From the NCBI GenBank assembly GCA_030602785.1, contig JAUVZB010000008.1, positions 1 through 53,706 of the forward strand: 53,706 nucleotides of DNA, given 5' to 3'. The position numbers and the translations under genes are program-made. The notes beneath the pieces were generated by a model. It saw nothing but the letters and a program-made list of their open reading frames with translations, was not told where the DNA came from and ran no database searches. Below, piece by piece: positions 34,579 through 43,664 of this stretch. Position 1 is the stretch's first letter. Every line of letters begins with the position of its first letter. This DNA comes from Dehalococcoidia bacterium (GTDB lineage: Bacteria; Chloroflexota; Dehalococcoidia; GIF9; AB-539-J10).

Positions 34579-35306
34579 TGGAGGCGTATCTTGAACACGT
34601 TGAACTTGCGAACCCATCTGGTGGTCGGTGCTATCGGATGACCCAGGTGGGACTCGACCCTGTGGATGGCTTCCAGCTTGGACTGACTGGTGGTAATCGA
34701 ATTGAACTTCGCTGCCGTGGCTCCCAGCAGGACATCGGTGAGTTGGATTAGCGGGGATTCCCGAGATGGCACAGCTTGCACACTCTTGACTTCGGCCAGC
34801 AGATTGGCAGCCTGCAGAAAGTGTCTCAGGGTCTGCAGCCTGGTCCGGAGGCGATTAGTCTTCGTGTCCAAGAATACCCGGTAGCTGCAGAAATCCTCCG
34901 TCCAGTGCTTCAGCAACTGATAGCAGAATTTGTAGTAGCCAAGCTCTTGATCCGCCTGATGATACCTGCTGAGGTCCACCGTGCGTGAGTCGATGGCAAT
35001 GCAGCGAAAGTTGATGTCAGCACCTGCCTCAAAGAAGATGTCAATGATGTCCAGGTAGAATGGAAGCTGGGAAGGGCTGATGCTCCGCCACTTCGCCTCT
35101 CCAAAGCACCCATGACGTAGCCTGGCCTCCCGAATACGTGCCTTCATTGAACTGCGTTTCGCAGCCGGAAGCCAGAGTCCGCCAATCAGGAAGAACCGGC
35201 TGCTTTCCTCTGACAAGGGGGCGCGTGGGGTGCGTCCGGCAGAACAGAGCAGTTCCTGATTGCTCTCGTCGCAATAGACCTCGAAATCCAACGGCACGTA
35301 CCTCAC
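34575..35306 (-). CDS. DUF3800 protein (RNase H-like)
   Basis: The N-terminus FEVYCDESNQEL (about 8-19) has the YxDES motif of DUF3800, followed by SRFFLIGGLWLP. Acidic positions recur at FRCIAIDSRTVD and RVFLDTKTN, and the C-terminal LIQLTDVLLGATAAKFN matches the QxxDxxxGA end of the family, which is related to RNase H-like nucleases. The length (243) is normal. It is the first gene of a coupled pair with the small nuclease-like protein, and a candidate promoter lies 24-52 bp upstream. DUF3800 proteins are frequent in phage-related and defence loci. Confidence 0.75.
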   Translation of the reverse strand: MRYVPLDFEVYCDESNQELLCSAGRTPRAPLSEESSRFFLIGGLWLPAAKRSSMKARIREARLRHGCFGEAKWRSISPSQLPFYLDIIDIFFEAGADINFRCIAIDSRTVDLSRYHQADQELGYYKFCYQLLKHWTEDFCSYRVFLDTKTNRLRTRLQTLRHFLQAANLLAEVKSVQAVPSRESPLIQLTDVLLGATAAKFNSITTSQSKLEAIHRVESHLGHPIAPTTRWVRKFNVFKIRLQ

Positions 35307-35329
35307 GCCTCAATGTGGGATGTCTGGCA

Positions 35330-35358
35330 ATTGTATGTGACGATTGGTGCTGACGCAA
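35330..35358 (-). promoter_or_regulatory. Candidate promoter of the DUF3800 operon
   Basis: On the minus strand TACAAT (35330-35335) lies 17 bases after TTGCGT (35353-35358), about 24 bases before ATG 35306. The -10 box is good and the -35 box is poor. Confidence 0.4.
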
Positions 35359-35563
35359 TGAACCCAAGCCTTCACACGCGCAGACTCCGAACGGAGCATC
35401 GCAGTTCGTACCCCGGTTTGCGATAGTCTTTTCTGGTATGCTGTGCGGCCAACAGGCAGGACCGTGTCTCACAGTCCCCGGTGCGGCGCCCGGCATCGAT
35501 GCAGTGCCCTCTCCTGTCACCCGGGAGTCGACTCCGGCATGTAAGGAGTCTCGTAGTACGACA

Positions 35564-36721
35564 GTGGACGTACAAGTCGAGGAAATCGCTCTCGGAGACC
35601 CACGGCTGAAGCTCTTCGCCGAACTGCCGTGGCGCCTGTATCGCAATGACCCCTGCTGGACGCCACCACTGCGCGGCGACCTGCTCGGCAGCCGGATTCT
35701 CGGCCTTTCGGGGCTTCTCACTCCCAGGCACGCGTACCATCGCGAGGCCGAGGTCACTCACTTCCTGGCCTGGCGCGACGGGAAGACGGTCGGACGTGTC
35801 TCGGCTGCCATCAACAGGCGGTTCAATGAGCATCACGGATGCCGCATCGGTTCCTTCGGGTTCTTCGAAGTTGTGGAGGACTATGACGTGGTGAGCGCCC
35901 TGCTTGACCGCGCGCGCGACTGGGTGAGGGAACGAAGCATGACGGTCCTTCGCGGTCCGGGCGAATACTCAAACAGCACTTACGAGCGCCAGGGCATCCT
36001 GGTAGACGGATTCGAATTCCCGCCGACTGTGGAACTGACCCACAACCCTCCGTACTACGGGGAGTTCATGGAGCGCTACGGATTCACCATGGCGATGGAC
36101 TACCATGCCTACATCATGGACATTCAAACGCCCATCCACGAGGCACTGAAGGTGTTGGGTGAGCGTGCGAAGCGGCGACACAACATCACGACGCGCCAGG
36201 TCAACCTCAAGGAGCTGCGCTCCGAGGTGCGCCTGATAGCAAAGCTCTTCAACGAGGCCTGGGCCGCAAACTGGGGCTTCCTGCCTCTTACGGATGGCGA
36301 GGCTGACGCCATCGCGGACACGCTGCGTCCGGTCATAGACCCCGGTCTGATGCGCTTCGCCTATGTTGACGGCGAGCCCGCCGCTGTGCTTGGCGCGCTG
36401 CCGGACCCGAACTACGCCCTTCGCCCGCGCTGGAAGTGGTACGGCGATTCCGACCTCGTCCGCGTGGCCAGACTGATGTGGCTGCGCCGGCGCATACCGC
36501 TCGTCAGGCTGATGTTCTTCGGTGTCCCGCCACGTTTCCGCCGCATGGGAATCGATGGACTCCTGTACGGGGAGGTGAAGGAGTACGCGCAGCAGCGGAG
36601 CTACCAGCAGTGCGAGGCCTCCATGCTGCTGGAAGAGAACTACCGCATCATCAGGTCCTCGGAGTTCATGGGCGGGTGCCGCTACAAGACCTGGCGCATC
36701 TACGACCTGCCGCTGGAGTAG
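35564..36721 (+). CDS. GNAT-fold N-acyltransferase-like protein
   Basis: This 385-residue protein of unknown substrate opens with LPWRLYRNDPCWTPPLRGDLL, a motif common in uncharacterised acyltransferase-like proteins of environmental bacteria. It has two GNAT-like halves: GKTVGRVSAAINRRFNEHHG with a GFFEVVEDYDV stretch in the first, and PPRFRRMGIDGLLYGEVKEYA (an acetyl-CoA loop) in the second. GTG 35564 was chosen because earlier codons are Pro/Ser-rich with little order. AAGGAG is present but rather far (about 15 bases), so the start is uncertain. It diverges from the DUF3800 pair. Confidence 0.65.
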   Translation: MDVQVEEIALGDPRLKLFAELPWRLYRNDPCWTPPLRGDLLGSRILGLSGLLTPRHAYHREAEVTHFLAWRDGKTVGRVSAAINRRFNEHHGCRIGSFGFFEVVEDYDVVSALLDRARDWVRERSMTVLRGPGEYSNSTYERQGILVDGFEFPPTVELTHNPPYYGEFMERYGFTMAMDYHAYIMDIQTPIHEALKVLGERAKRRHNITTRQVNLKELRSEVRLIAKLFNEAWAANWGFLPLTDGEADAIADTLRPVIDPGLMRFAYVDGEPAAVLGALPDPNYALRPRWKWYGDSDLVRVARLMWLRRRIPLVRLMFFGVPPRFRRMGIDGLLYGEVKEYAQQRSYQQCEASMLLEENYRIIRSSEFMGGCRYKTWRIYDLPLE

Positions 36722-36815
36722 ACGCCCGTCAGGTGACGTGTGGTTGCCTCAGGCGCGAAGGACACCCCTGGCTATGACTGGTCCAGAGGAGAATCACGTT
36801 CGGCTGCGTTGTCCC

Positions 36816-37742
36816 CTAGTCAGACACTTCGACCCTGTTCCGGCCATTCTGCTTGGCCCGGTAGAGCGCATCATCCACACGGCCGATGAATTCCAGATGG
36901 TCCTCACCCGACCTGTAGCTGGAAATTCCCACGCTGACGGTGACGTGGAACACGGTTCCGTCATGGGCCGTCATCCCTGCTGCTTCAACGGCCCTGCGCA
37001 TCCGCTCGCCCACTATGCGTGCGGCCAAGGTATCGGCCTTTGGCAGAGTTGCAAGGAACTCCTCGCCGCCGTAGCGTCCCACTATGTCGACTTCGCGCAC
37101 GGACTGAGACAAGACCGCCGCCACAGCCTCGAGGACACGGTCACCGACAAGATGGCCGTAGCGGTCGTTGACCTTCTTGAAATGGTCGATATCCACCATG
37201 AGCACGGCGAGTGCCTCATCGTAGCGCTTCGCACGCTTAATCTGGTCGTCGAGCAGTCCCAGGACCGTTCGCCTGTTGTATAGTCCCGTGAGGGAGTCAA
37301 ATCTTGCCAGCCTCTCCAGTTCCTCCTGACTGGCTCTGCTCTGCTGCACCTGTCTCCAGCGTCGGAGCGCATTGTCAATTGCGTTCTCCAATCTCTCCCT
37401 GGACAGCCCTGCCTTCGAGAGGTACCCGACCGCGCCCTCCTGGATGGACTCAGCAGCGATGTCTTCGCTTCCAAGCCCTGTCAGCATCACCACCGGAGCC
37501 ACGTGGCTGTGAGTAATCTCGGTCAGCCACTCCATCCCTGACTTCTCCGGCATCTGGAGGTCCATGAAGACAAGGTCGATGCTCCCTCTATCCAATGCGC
37601 TCTGGATCTCGTCCTTATCTCCCGCCTCAAGCAGCACAATCTCCCGGTCGTCTATCTGTTTGACGTAGGCACGAACCAGCTTGCGGTCTACAGGATCATC
37701 GTCGCAAACGAGTATCTTGAGCAGCGACTTTCGGTCTTCCAT
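36816..37742 (-). CDS. Response regulator with GGDEF diguanylate cyclase domain
   Basis: A REC domain (ILVCDDDPVDRKL; phospho-Asp in LVFMDLQMPEKSG; residues about 8-125) is joined by a short helix to a GGDEF domain (DSLTGLYNRR, DIDHFKKVNDRYGH, and GGEEF at the active site, RYGGEEFLATLP). It makes cyclic-di-GMP from two GTP when activated. The Asp/Glu metal residues are present. No clear RxxD inhibitory site is visible (preceding residues VREVD), so product feedback may be weak. It is the last gene of the kinase-regulator operon, 6 bp after the frameshifted regulator. Confidence 0.88.
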   Translation of the reverse strand: MEDRKSLLKILVCDDDPVDRKLVRAYVKQIDDREIVLLEAGDKDEIQSALDRGSIDLVFMDLQMPEKSGMEWLTEITHSHVAPVVMLTGLGSEDIAAESIQEGAVGYLSKAGLSRERLENAIDNALRRWRQVQQSRASQEELERLARFDSLTGLYNRRTVLGLLDDQIKRAKRYDEALAVLMVDIDHFKKVNDRYGHLVGDRVLEAVAAVLSQSVREVDIVGRYGGEEFLATLPKADTLAARIVGERMRRAVEAAGMTAHDGTVFHVTVSVGISSYRSGEDHLEFIGRVDDALYRAKQNGRNRVEVSD

Positions 37743-37748
37743 TCTCCC

Positions 37749-38194
37749 TCAATCCTCCTTTGGAGGCCGTTTGCACAACACGAACCAGTATGCCTCGATT
37801 TTCTGCATGACCTGCTTGAACTCGTCCAGGCTCACCGGCTTGTGGACATAGCCGCTCGCCTGCAGCTTGTAGCTGTCGATTATGTCCCTCTCGGAATCGG
37901 ATGTGGTGAGGATGATGACGGGAATCTGTTTCAGGTCCTCCTCCAGCTTGAGGCGCCTGAGGAACTCCTTGCCCCCCATTCCCGGCATGTTCAGGTCGAG
38001 CAGAATCAGGTCCGGCCGGGGGCACCGTCGGCGTACTCGCCCCGGCGATGCAGGAAATCGAGCCCTTCCTCACCACTGCCCACCACATGCACATCATTGG
38101 CAAGCCTCTGGTCTCTGAAAGACATCTTGATGAGTTTCTGGTCTGCAGGGTCATCTTCCACCAGCAGAATGGAAAGTGGGTGCATCGCATTCAT
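37749..38194 (-). pseudogene. Response regulator (REC), frameshifted in a C-run
   Basis: ATG 38194 encodes MNAMHPLSILLVEDDPADQK, the start of a REC domain, but the frame stops near 38006. The continuation (PDLILLDLNMPGMGGKEF with the phospho-Asp, IPVIILTTSDSERDI, GYVHKPVSLDEF) is in another frame and ends at 37749. One extra C in the coding-strand CCCCC run (38018-38022) would restore an intact regulator of about 148 residues. The gene is either broken or the assembly lost a base. It sits between the histidine kinase and the GGDEF regulator and would receive phosphate from the kinase. Confidence 0.8.
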
Positions 38195-38201
38195 CGTCCG
38201 C

Positions 38202-40196
38202 TTACTCCTTTCGCTCATTCTCCTCTTCCCCAACGCGGGAAGGGAGCGTAAGCCAGAAGGTGGAGCCCTCGCCGGGCGCCGACTCAATCCCTATCCGTCC
38301 ACCGTTGCGCTCGACAATTTTCTTGCAGACCGCAAGCCCGATGCCCGTTCCTTCATAGCGGGCCCTGGAATGAAGGCGCTTGAACATGGTGAACACCTGC
38401 TCAAGGTATTCTGCGGGAATGCCTATCCCGTTGTCCTTGACCTCAATCCGCACCATGCCGGCCTCCGTCTCGCGTGAGGTGATGGTTATCTCAGGAGGAA
38501 TCCCATCTCGATGGAATTTGAGGCCGTTTGCCACGAGGTTCTGGAAGAGCTGGCGTATCTGCGACGGGTCCCCATGCACCACGGGCAGCGACCCGGGCAC
38601 GCGCATTGACCCGTCTGTCTCTTCAAGCATTGTCGCTACTTCAAGCTCCTGAAGGCCCGCCACCACGTCGTTCAGGTCCACTCGCTCTGCGGCCTTCGCC
38701 TTCGTCGTGACCCTGGAGTAGGTGAGCAGAGCATCAATCATGGCCTGCATCCGCTGCGCTCCGTCCACCATGAACCCGAAGTTCTCCTCCTCGTCCTCGT
38801 TCAACTTGCCCTTCAAGGTGTCCGCCAGGATGGACCCGAACGAGCTGATTTTGCGGAGCGGTTCCCTCAGGTCATGTGAGGCAACGTATGCGAAATCCTC
38901 AAGCTCCTTGTTCGAGGCGTCCAGTCTCTCGTTGATACGCCGAAGGTCCTCGATGAGAGCTTCCCGTGCCTCTTCCGCCTCCTTGCGCCGCTCTATCTCC
39001 TGGCTCAATTCCGTGTTTGTCTTCGTCAGCTCCTCTGTTCTCTGTGCAACCATGGACTCGAGGCCCCTGCTGTACTGCTCCAACTGCTCCCGCGACTCCA
39101 GCAAGTTGACACTCATCGTGTCGAACGCCCGGGATAGCTCTCCGATCTCGTCTCTGGCGCTGGTTCCAACCCTGTGGCCGAGGTTGCCCTTCGCCAGTTC
39201 TTCAACACCTCGATGCAGCGTCATGAGTGGTCGCGAGACGTAGCGGGGGAGCAGAATCCCAACCACAACCCCCAGCAGCAACAGGACCACGAACACCCGT
39301 AGCACCGCAGATGCCAACACCGTGACGGGCCGGAACGCTTCATCAGCGCCTTTCTCGACGACAAGTATCCAGTCTGCCTCCATGATATGGGCGTGTGTGC
39401 CGAGCACGTCGCGTCCCATGTAGTCCTCATAGACATGAGATGCCATCTTGTCGGGCTGGCCCCCGGGTTCTTCGGAAGCTGCCCTGTGTTCCTCGATAAC
39501 GGCGGTCTCAATCTTCTGTGTCAGAAACGTTTCCTCCATGAACCTTGATGGCGTGAGCATGAAGCCGTCATGGTTCAGCAGATACGTTTCACCGGTACTG
39601 CCAAGGCCTGTACGGTCCTTGCAGATTGCGTTCAACGCCCCCATCGACATTCTCATGGCGACCACGCCGAGGAATGCTCCGGACGCATCGTCAAGCACCG
39701 GGGCCGAAAAGGAGAGGGACGGCAGTTTCGTGTCACCGGGGAGCATGGGCCCCTTGATGGAGGTCCCTTCCTTGCCTCCGGTGAAGAGGGAGTCTTCACT
39801 CTTGTCCAGCCCCACCTTCTCCGGATTGTCTGAAGCGACAATCGTGCCTGAAGGGTCGAGGACGAAGACGTCGTAAGCGAACTGGCTGCCAGCGGCAGTG
39901 CTTCTCGCCCTCCGGGTAACCAGGGCAAGCTTGTAATCATAGTCAGGGCTGCCCAGGCTCGTTGCGAGGAGGTTCTTCGTGACGACGCTCTCCGAGAGCT
40001 GCTCGACTCTCTGCTTCTCCGACAGTAGATAGGTGTCTATGTGGCGAGCCCTCGATTGTGCCGTCGTCTCAAGGTGGTTGTTGACCTGCTGGGTGATGAT
40101 GTCTTCCGCAACCGTGTTGGTCACAAGAACTGCTGTCGTGCCTGTAGTGAGGATGGCCAGAAGAAAGGCAAGAAGCACCTTGGTGCGTATCCGCAT
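38202..40196 (-). CDS. Membrane sensor histidine kinase (dCACHE-HAMP-HisKA-HATPase)
   Basis: This 664-residue protein has two transmembrane helices (about 7-29 and 284-309) around an extracytoplasmic dCACHE-like sensor (YDVFVLDPSGTIVAS, FLGVVAMRMS). A HAMP segment and a coiled coil follow, then HisKA with SHDLREPLRKI (His near 438) and HATPase boxes NLVANGLKFHRD, DNGIGIP and GTGIGLAVCKKIVER. ATG 40196 has AGAGGAG eight bases upstream. It precedes the response regulator by 7 bp and the GGDEF regulator, forming one operon. It probably senses a small molecule outside the cell and drives c-di-GMP output. Confidence 0.88.
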   Translation of the reverse strand: MRIRTKVLLAFLLAILTTGTTAVLVTNTVAEDIITQQVNNHLETTAQSRARHIDTYLLSEKQRVEQLSESVVTKNLLATSLGSPDYDYKLALVTRRARSTAAGSQFAYDVFVLDPSGTIVASDNPEKVGLDKSEDSLFTGGKEGTSIKGPMLPGDTKLPSLSFSAPVLDDASGAFLGVVAMRMSMGALNAICKDRTGLGSTGETYLLNHDGFMLTPSRFMEETFLTQKIETAVIEEHRAASEEPGGQPDKMASHVYEDYMGRDVLGTHAHIMEADWILVVEKGADEAFRPVTVLASAVLRVFVVLLLLGVVVGILLPRYVSRPLMTLHRGVEELAKGNLGHRVGTSARDEIGELSRAFDTMSVNLLESREQLEQYSRGLESMVAQRTEELTKTNTELSQEIERRKEAEEAREALIEDLRRINERLDASNKELEDFAYVASHDLREPLRKISSFGSILADTLKGKLNEDEEENFGFMVDGAQRMQAMIDALLTYSRVTTKAKAAERVDLNDVVAGLQELEVATMLEETDGSMRVPGSLPVVHGDPSQIRQLFQNLVANGLKFHRDGIPPEITITSRETEAGMVRIEVKDNGIGIPAEYLEQVFTMFKRLHSRARYEGTGIGLAVCKKIVERNGGRIGIESAPGEGSTFWLTLPSRVGEEENERKE

Positions 40197-40537
40197 CAGC
40201 CGGACTCCTCTGCCTGTTGTCCTTCGTCCATCGACGGCATTGTGGAGGATATCCTCATAATCAGTCCCCTGTACTCCATTCAATATGGCACAGTGCCGCT
40301 ACGGTGTAAACAGGCAGGCGTGACTCCCGGCACAGAGAACATGGTACTGCATGCAACATGGGGCCTGGCTCGAACGGGACCGCACCGTGATGCCGTGCAG
40401 CGCGGCACGCGCTGATGCAGTTCCCTGCGCCGGCCTTCGGGCTGACGGTGGAAGAGGTGCTTGAGTACGAGGGGTGATGGAGAGCAGGAGAATGCAGACC
40501 GATGGTTAGCAAGGCGAGCTGTTTGAAAGCCCTCTGC
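40197..40537. other. 341-bp stretch between the kinase operon and hicA
   Basis: There is no confident gene. A short frame at 40415-40477 (plus strand) reads MQFPAPAFGLTVEEVLEYEG and could be the last codons of a lost protein. The rest has no good start, no repeats and no terminator-like hairpin that I can defend. Confidence 0.4.
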
Positions 40538-40773
40538 TCAATCGAGAAGAGCGGCGAAGGTGTCCCGGTCCATTTCGATATCCCTCAGGAGCTTTGATAG
40601 CAATCCGGGACCGATGGTCTCACCGCTGTGCAGCGGCACCACGGTTGACCGGCCATCATCGTGTCTCAAGTACACGTGGCTGCCGCACTGCCGCACTGCC
40701 GCACTGCATGGAAGCCAGTGTGACGCAGGGCTCGCACCACTTGCTCACCGGTGACCCTTGGGAGGCGGGTCAT
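40538..40773 (-). pseudogene. hicA: HicA toxin gene, disrupted by 8-bp repeat expansion
   Basis: HicA is an mRNA-cleaving toxin. The start TRLPRVTGEQVVRALRHTGF is typical. In the present sequence the frame runs into AAATCT and a stop, because three copies of an 8-bp unit (40681-40704) lie where two would be in frame. With two copies the product reads RQCGSHVYLRHDDGRS, VVPLHSGETIGPGLLSKLL and ends FAALLD, an intact 75-residue HicA with its catalytic His. The start overlaps the hicB stop (ATGA). The toxin is therefore off here and may be phase variable. Confidence 0.8.
40681..40704. repeat. Three tandem 8-bp units in hicA
   Basis: TGCCGCAC is repeated three times (coding strand GTGCGGCA), followed by a partial unit. 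One unit fewer restores the hicA frame. Confidence 0.85.
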
Positions 40774-40982
40774 ACTGCGACCGTCTGGAAACCGACCAGT
40801 TCCAGTTCCGCGGCGGTGTTCTCCCCACGCACTTCCAGGCATAGGGAGATCGCTTCGCGGGCCCGTTCCAGCAGCTCGTCCATTGACCGTGCCTGGGTAT
40901 GGCAACCGCGCAGCGCCGGCACCGTGCCGACAAGGAATCCGTCTTCGTCACGCTCGATAATCACAGTGAAACTCTTTGGCAT
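40770..40982 (-). CDS. hicB: HicB-type antitoxin
   Basis: HicB binds and inhibits HicA and represses the operon. The 70-residue product starts MPKSFTVIIERDEDGFLVG, continues TVPALRGCHTQARS and ends with the MDELLERAREAISLCLEV helix, all typical of the partial RNase H-fold HicB domain. ATG 40982 has GAGGGAAG upstream. The C-terminal DNA-binding part is missing or very short, so this is the short HicB form. It precedes hicA with a 4-bp overlap. The intact antitoxin with a broken toxin is consistent with toxin silencing. Confidence 0.82.
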   Translation of the reverse strand: MPKSFTVIIERDEDGFLVGTVPALRGCHTQARSMDELLERAREAISLCLEVRGENTAAELELVGFQTVAV

Positions 40983-41219
40983 CGCGACTTCCCTCAATTT
41001 CTCCGAGCCAACGATTGGAGCAGGCCCGGTAACCACTGCAATTCTAGCGCTCCACATGCGGCAAGGCAATCATCGGTCGAGAGAGCGCCTTCAGTACAGG
41101 ACATGCCTTTGGACTGACGACTGACGAGGTGCCTGAGCATGAGTGGTAGAGAATAGGGCCTCTCTTCTCTCTACGGCTGCCTAGTCAGCGGCGCGTAGTG
41201 GGTGAGTCAGTCGCCCCTG

Positions 41220-42401
41220 TCAGATGTGCCCCGTGAGCCCCATGATGACCACGGTGCCGATGATGAGGATAAGGCCGATGGCGGCAGCCAGCAGGGCATA
41301 GTCTCCCGTGGACTTCTTGCGACGCGGCCCTATGGTCGGCTCGGGAGGACGTCGCGATCGGCGCGGGCGTTCCGCGCGGGGGCGGACGCTCCTCGTGCCT
41401 CTCCTTCGGCCGCGTGTGACGTACTCCGGGACAGGGCCGTCCTGTGGAGCAGCATACCCTGCCTGCTGCGGTGTGAAAAAGTTCCTGCACACCACGCAGC
41501 ACCACAAGGACTGCACGTCGCTGTAGATGAGCCCCGCGCCGCAATGCGGGCAGGCCGGTTGTGAAGGGGGAGGGCGGCGGCGCCTTCTCCGAGGCGGTGA
41601 TGGCGCATGGAGTACCGCCATGTCCCATCTGCCCGTGGTGTTGTCGAAAGAGAAGCTGCGCCCGCTACATTGATTGTTTGCGCAACGCCACACGCCCTGC
41701 TCGATGTCGTAGAAAAGCATGGGCGTACCACAGTGAGGGCACTCGTCGCGCAGTGGCCGGTGGCAGTTCCAGCATGGCTCGCCCACGTGTGAGGGGTTGG
41801 GGCTGAGCGCGCCGCAGGCGGTGCACTTCTTCACCAGGCCGCGCTCGGCCGATGGCCTGAGCCACTCATCGACGAGCGCCGGCCACGCGGCGTTCGCCAG
41901 GTGTGTCTTTCGCTGGTTCTCGGTGACCGCCCTGAATGCGTCGCAGTTCGTCTGCGGTGAGTCGTAGGGACAGAGGGAGGGCTGGCGGTCGTAGAAGAGA
42001 GCGCACCAGGAGCACTGGGTAGCTTGAAAGGCGCGGAATCGGGCCCTCCGAAGTGGCGGCGAACCCGGAGCGTCAATGGCATAGATCTCGGCCGAGCCCG
42101 AGATGTCGAAACGACAGCCGCAGTGCTTGCATTGCCACCGGTGGTCGTTCATGGTGATGACCTCGTGCGTGCCGCAAGTGGGGCACTCGACGGGGCTGCG
42201 GTCATACTCTGCGCGTGTCTTCTCGTCGGCGAGCACCTGGTAAGCGGTGTTTATGCGACGAAAAGTGGCCTCAGCCTCCTGATTGCCCGGGTTGCGGTCC
42301 GGATGCCAGGCGCGGGCGAGCCGGCGGAAGGCGGTGCTTATGTCCTCTTGCGTGGCCTCCCCGCTTAGCTCGAGGACTTCGTAGTAGCGGTACTTCCTCA
42401 T
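41220..42401 (-). CDS. DnaJ-domain, zinc-ribbon membrane protein
   Basis: The first 70 residues form a J domain (YYEVLELSGEATQEDI, the HPD motif in WHPDRNPG, then FRRINTAYQVLAD). After it come several CxxC pairs in four zinc-ribbon-like units (CPTCGTHEV...CKHCG, CTACGALS, CPHCGTPM, CPHCGAG). A Pro/Arg-rich linker leads to one C-terminal transmembrane helix (YALLAAAIGLILIIGTVVIMG). It would recruit an Hsp70 to the membrane. ATG 42401 starts the J domain directly. There is no G/F region, so it is a DnaJ type III protein. The client is unknown. Confidence 0.8.
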   Translation of the reverse strand: MRKYRYYEVLELSGEATQEDISTAFRRLARAWHPDRNPGNQEAEATFRRINTAYQVLADEKTRAEYDRSPVECPTCGTHEVITMNDHRWQCKHCGCRFDISGSAEIYAIDAPGSPPLRRARFRAFQATQCSWCALFYDRQPSLCPYDSPQTNCDAFRAVTENQRKTHLANAAWPALVDEWLRPSAERGLVKKCTACGALSPNPSHVGEPCWNCHRPLRDECPHCGTPMLFYDIEQGVWRCANNQCSGRSFSFDNTTGRWDMAVLHAPSPPRRRRRRPPPSQPACPHCGAGLIYSDVQSLWCCVVCRNFFTPQQAGYAAPQDGPVPEYVTRGRRRGTRSVRPRAERPRRSRRPPEPTIGPRRKKSTGDYALLAAAIGLILIIGTVVIMGLTGHI

Positions 42402-42531
42402 TCTACTGTGATGGAATTCGGCGCGAGGCCGAGCGGCGCGGCGTGTTCGTTCCAATGCCGGGCGCAAGACCTGTCACAGAACGATACCACAGGGGGAGAG
42501 CGCCTGCCTACGGTGGATGTTAGGCATCAAG

Positions 42532-43041
42532 TCAGTCGTGTAGCAGCATCTCGAGGACCTGCACGTCCACCGGCATTCCGAACTTGTGTCCGACTTCTCT
42601 CAGGGTTCCGACGTCCTCAAACCCGACGCCCCGCACCATGTTGAGGCTCGTCTGGTTCGTGGTCGAGATTTGGGCCACCAGCACGTGGAGGCCTATAAGG
42701 CGTGCCCGCTTCACCAGTTCCTTCATCAGCGTCTTCCCTACACCCCGTCCGTGCCGTTCAGGCATGACATATACCGAGGCTTCGGCTGTGTCTCGATAGC
42801 CGCACCGGTCGGACCATGCGCTTATGGAGGCCCAGCCGACCACCTCTCCGTTCAATTCCGCAACCATCACCGGATGCCGTTCATCGTGGTGCCGGAACCA
42901 CTCCCCCTGGCTCTCAAGCGTCGGCGTTGAGATGTCCATCGTGGCCGTGGTGTGTTCGACGGCGTGTGTGTAGATGGCTGTCAAGGCCGGCAGGTCATGT
43001 GTCGTTGCGTCACGAACGTGCGCCGATTCTGTTGCCATCAT
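42532..43041 (-). CDS. GNAT N-acetyltransferase (phosphinothricin-acetyltransferase-like)
   Basis: The 169-residue protein has AHVRDATTHDLPALTAIYTHAVEHT at the N-terminus, VMVAELNGEVVGWASISAW, the acetyl-CoA loop ERHGRGVGKTLMKELVKRA and STTNQTSLNMVRGVGFEDVGTLREVGHK. That order matches PAT/YncA-like acetyltransferases. ATG 43041 or 43038 fits the family length, while upstream codons look non-coding. The acceptor may be an amine of a xenobiotic or amino acid. It is a single gene. Confidence 0.82.
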   Translation of the reverse strand: MMATESAHVRDATTHDLPALTAIYTHAVEHTTATMDISTPTLESQGEWFRHHDERHPVMVAELNGEVVGWASISAWSDRCGYRDTAEASVYVMPERHGRGVGKTLMKELVKRARLIGLHVLVAQISTTNQTSLNMVRGVGFEDVGTLREVGHKFGMPVDVQVLEMLLHD

Positions 43042-43370
43042 GTCGACGAGATTGTAGTGGGCGGAGAGGCCTGTTTCAAGAGCTTTGGCCCGAGTTAGTG
43101 ACTCGACGAGAAGAAGGGGGGATGGAGAATCGCCTTCGCTGTTCGGAATCCTCAATTCGGAGTGCACGGCGTGATGAACTGAAGACAATGGTAAGGTGGG
43201 ATTCTGCGAATTCCGTGCAGGGGCGGACACGTACGGGCGACGCAGTACGAAAATGTGATGGACCAGCGTCCTGCCCGCAGCGCTCACGCTATTGACCGCA
43301 TCGAATCGGCGTACTAGCCTGTTGCAGGAGCAGGAAGTCCCGCGTCTCGCATCTGCAACGAGGCAAAGGC
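43042..43370. other. 329-bp stretch, one degenerate REP-like sequence
   Basis: There is no gene. GCAGGGGCGGACACGTACGG and the following bases (about 43216-43240) resemble the REP variant with a CGTACG centre at 4528. Divergent small genes border it, so promoters for both may lie here, but none is clear. Confidence 0.4.
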
Positions 43371-43664
43371 ATGAACTATCAGCGGCGGGAGGAGGCGAAG
43401 AAGGCCTACGTCGGCGCGGCAGTGTGTGCGCTGGCGCTCGTTATCGGCTGGGTGCTGCTTCTTCCTCACCTGACATGGGGCTGGTCGGTAATCGTAGTCA
43501 ACGGCATGGCATACATGCTCTCCATAGTCATCCTTGCCGGCCTCTACGGGCAGCTCAAGCGCGCCATGCGACCTTTCCACGCGTTCCTGCTGGCGGCAGG
43601 CACGTGGCTCTTCATCATTGTCCTTGTGCGGCAACTCTTCGTCATGTTGCTGGACGTCCTCTGA
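43371..43664 (+). CDS. Small three-span membrane protein, unknown function
   Basis: This 97-residue protein has hydrophobic helices at about 12-32, 38-58 and 70-92 (AYVGAAVCALALVIGWVLLL, VIVVNGMAYMLSIVILAG, FLLAAGTWLFIIVLV) and a polar N-terminus MNYQRREEAK. No family is recognised. ATG 43371 is preceded by a weak GCAAAGG. Codon use and a sensible topology support a real gene. Confidence 0.5.
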   Translation: MNYQRREEAKKAYVGAAVCALALVIGWVLLLPHLTWGWSVIVVNGMAYMLSIVILAGLYGQLKRAMRPFHAFLLAAGTWLFIIVLVRQLFVMLLDVL

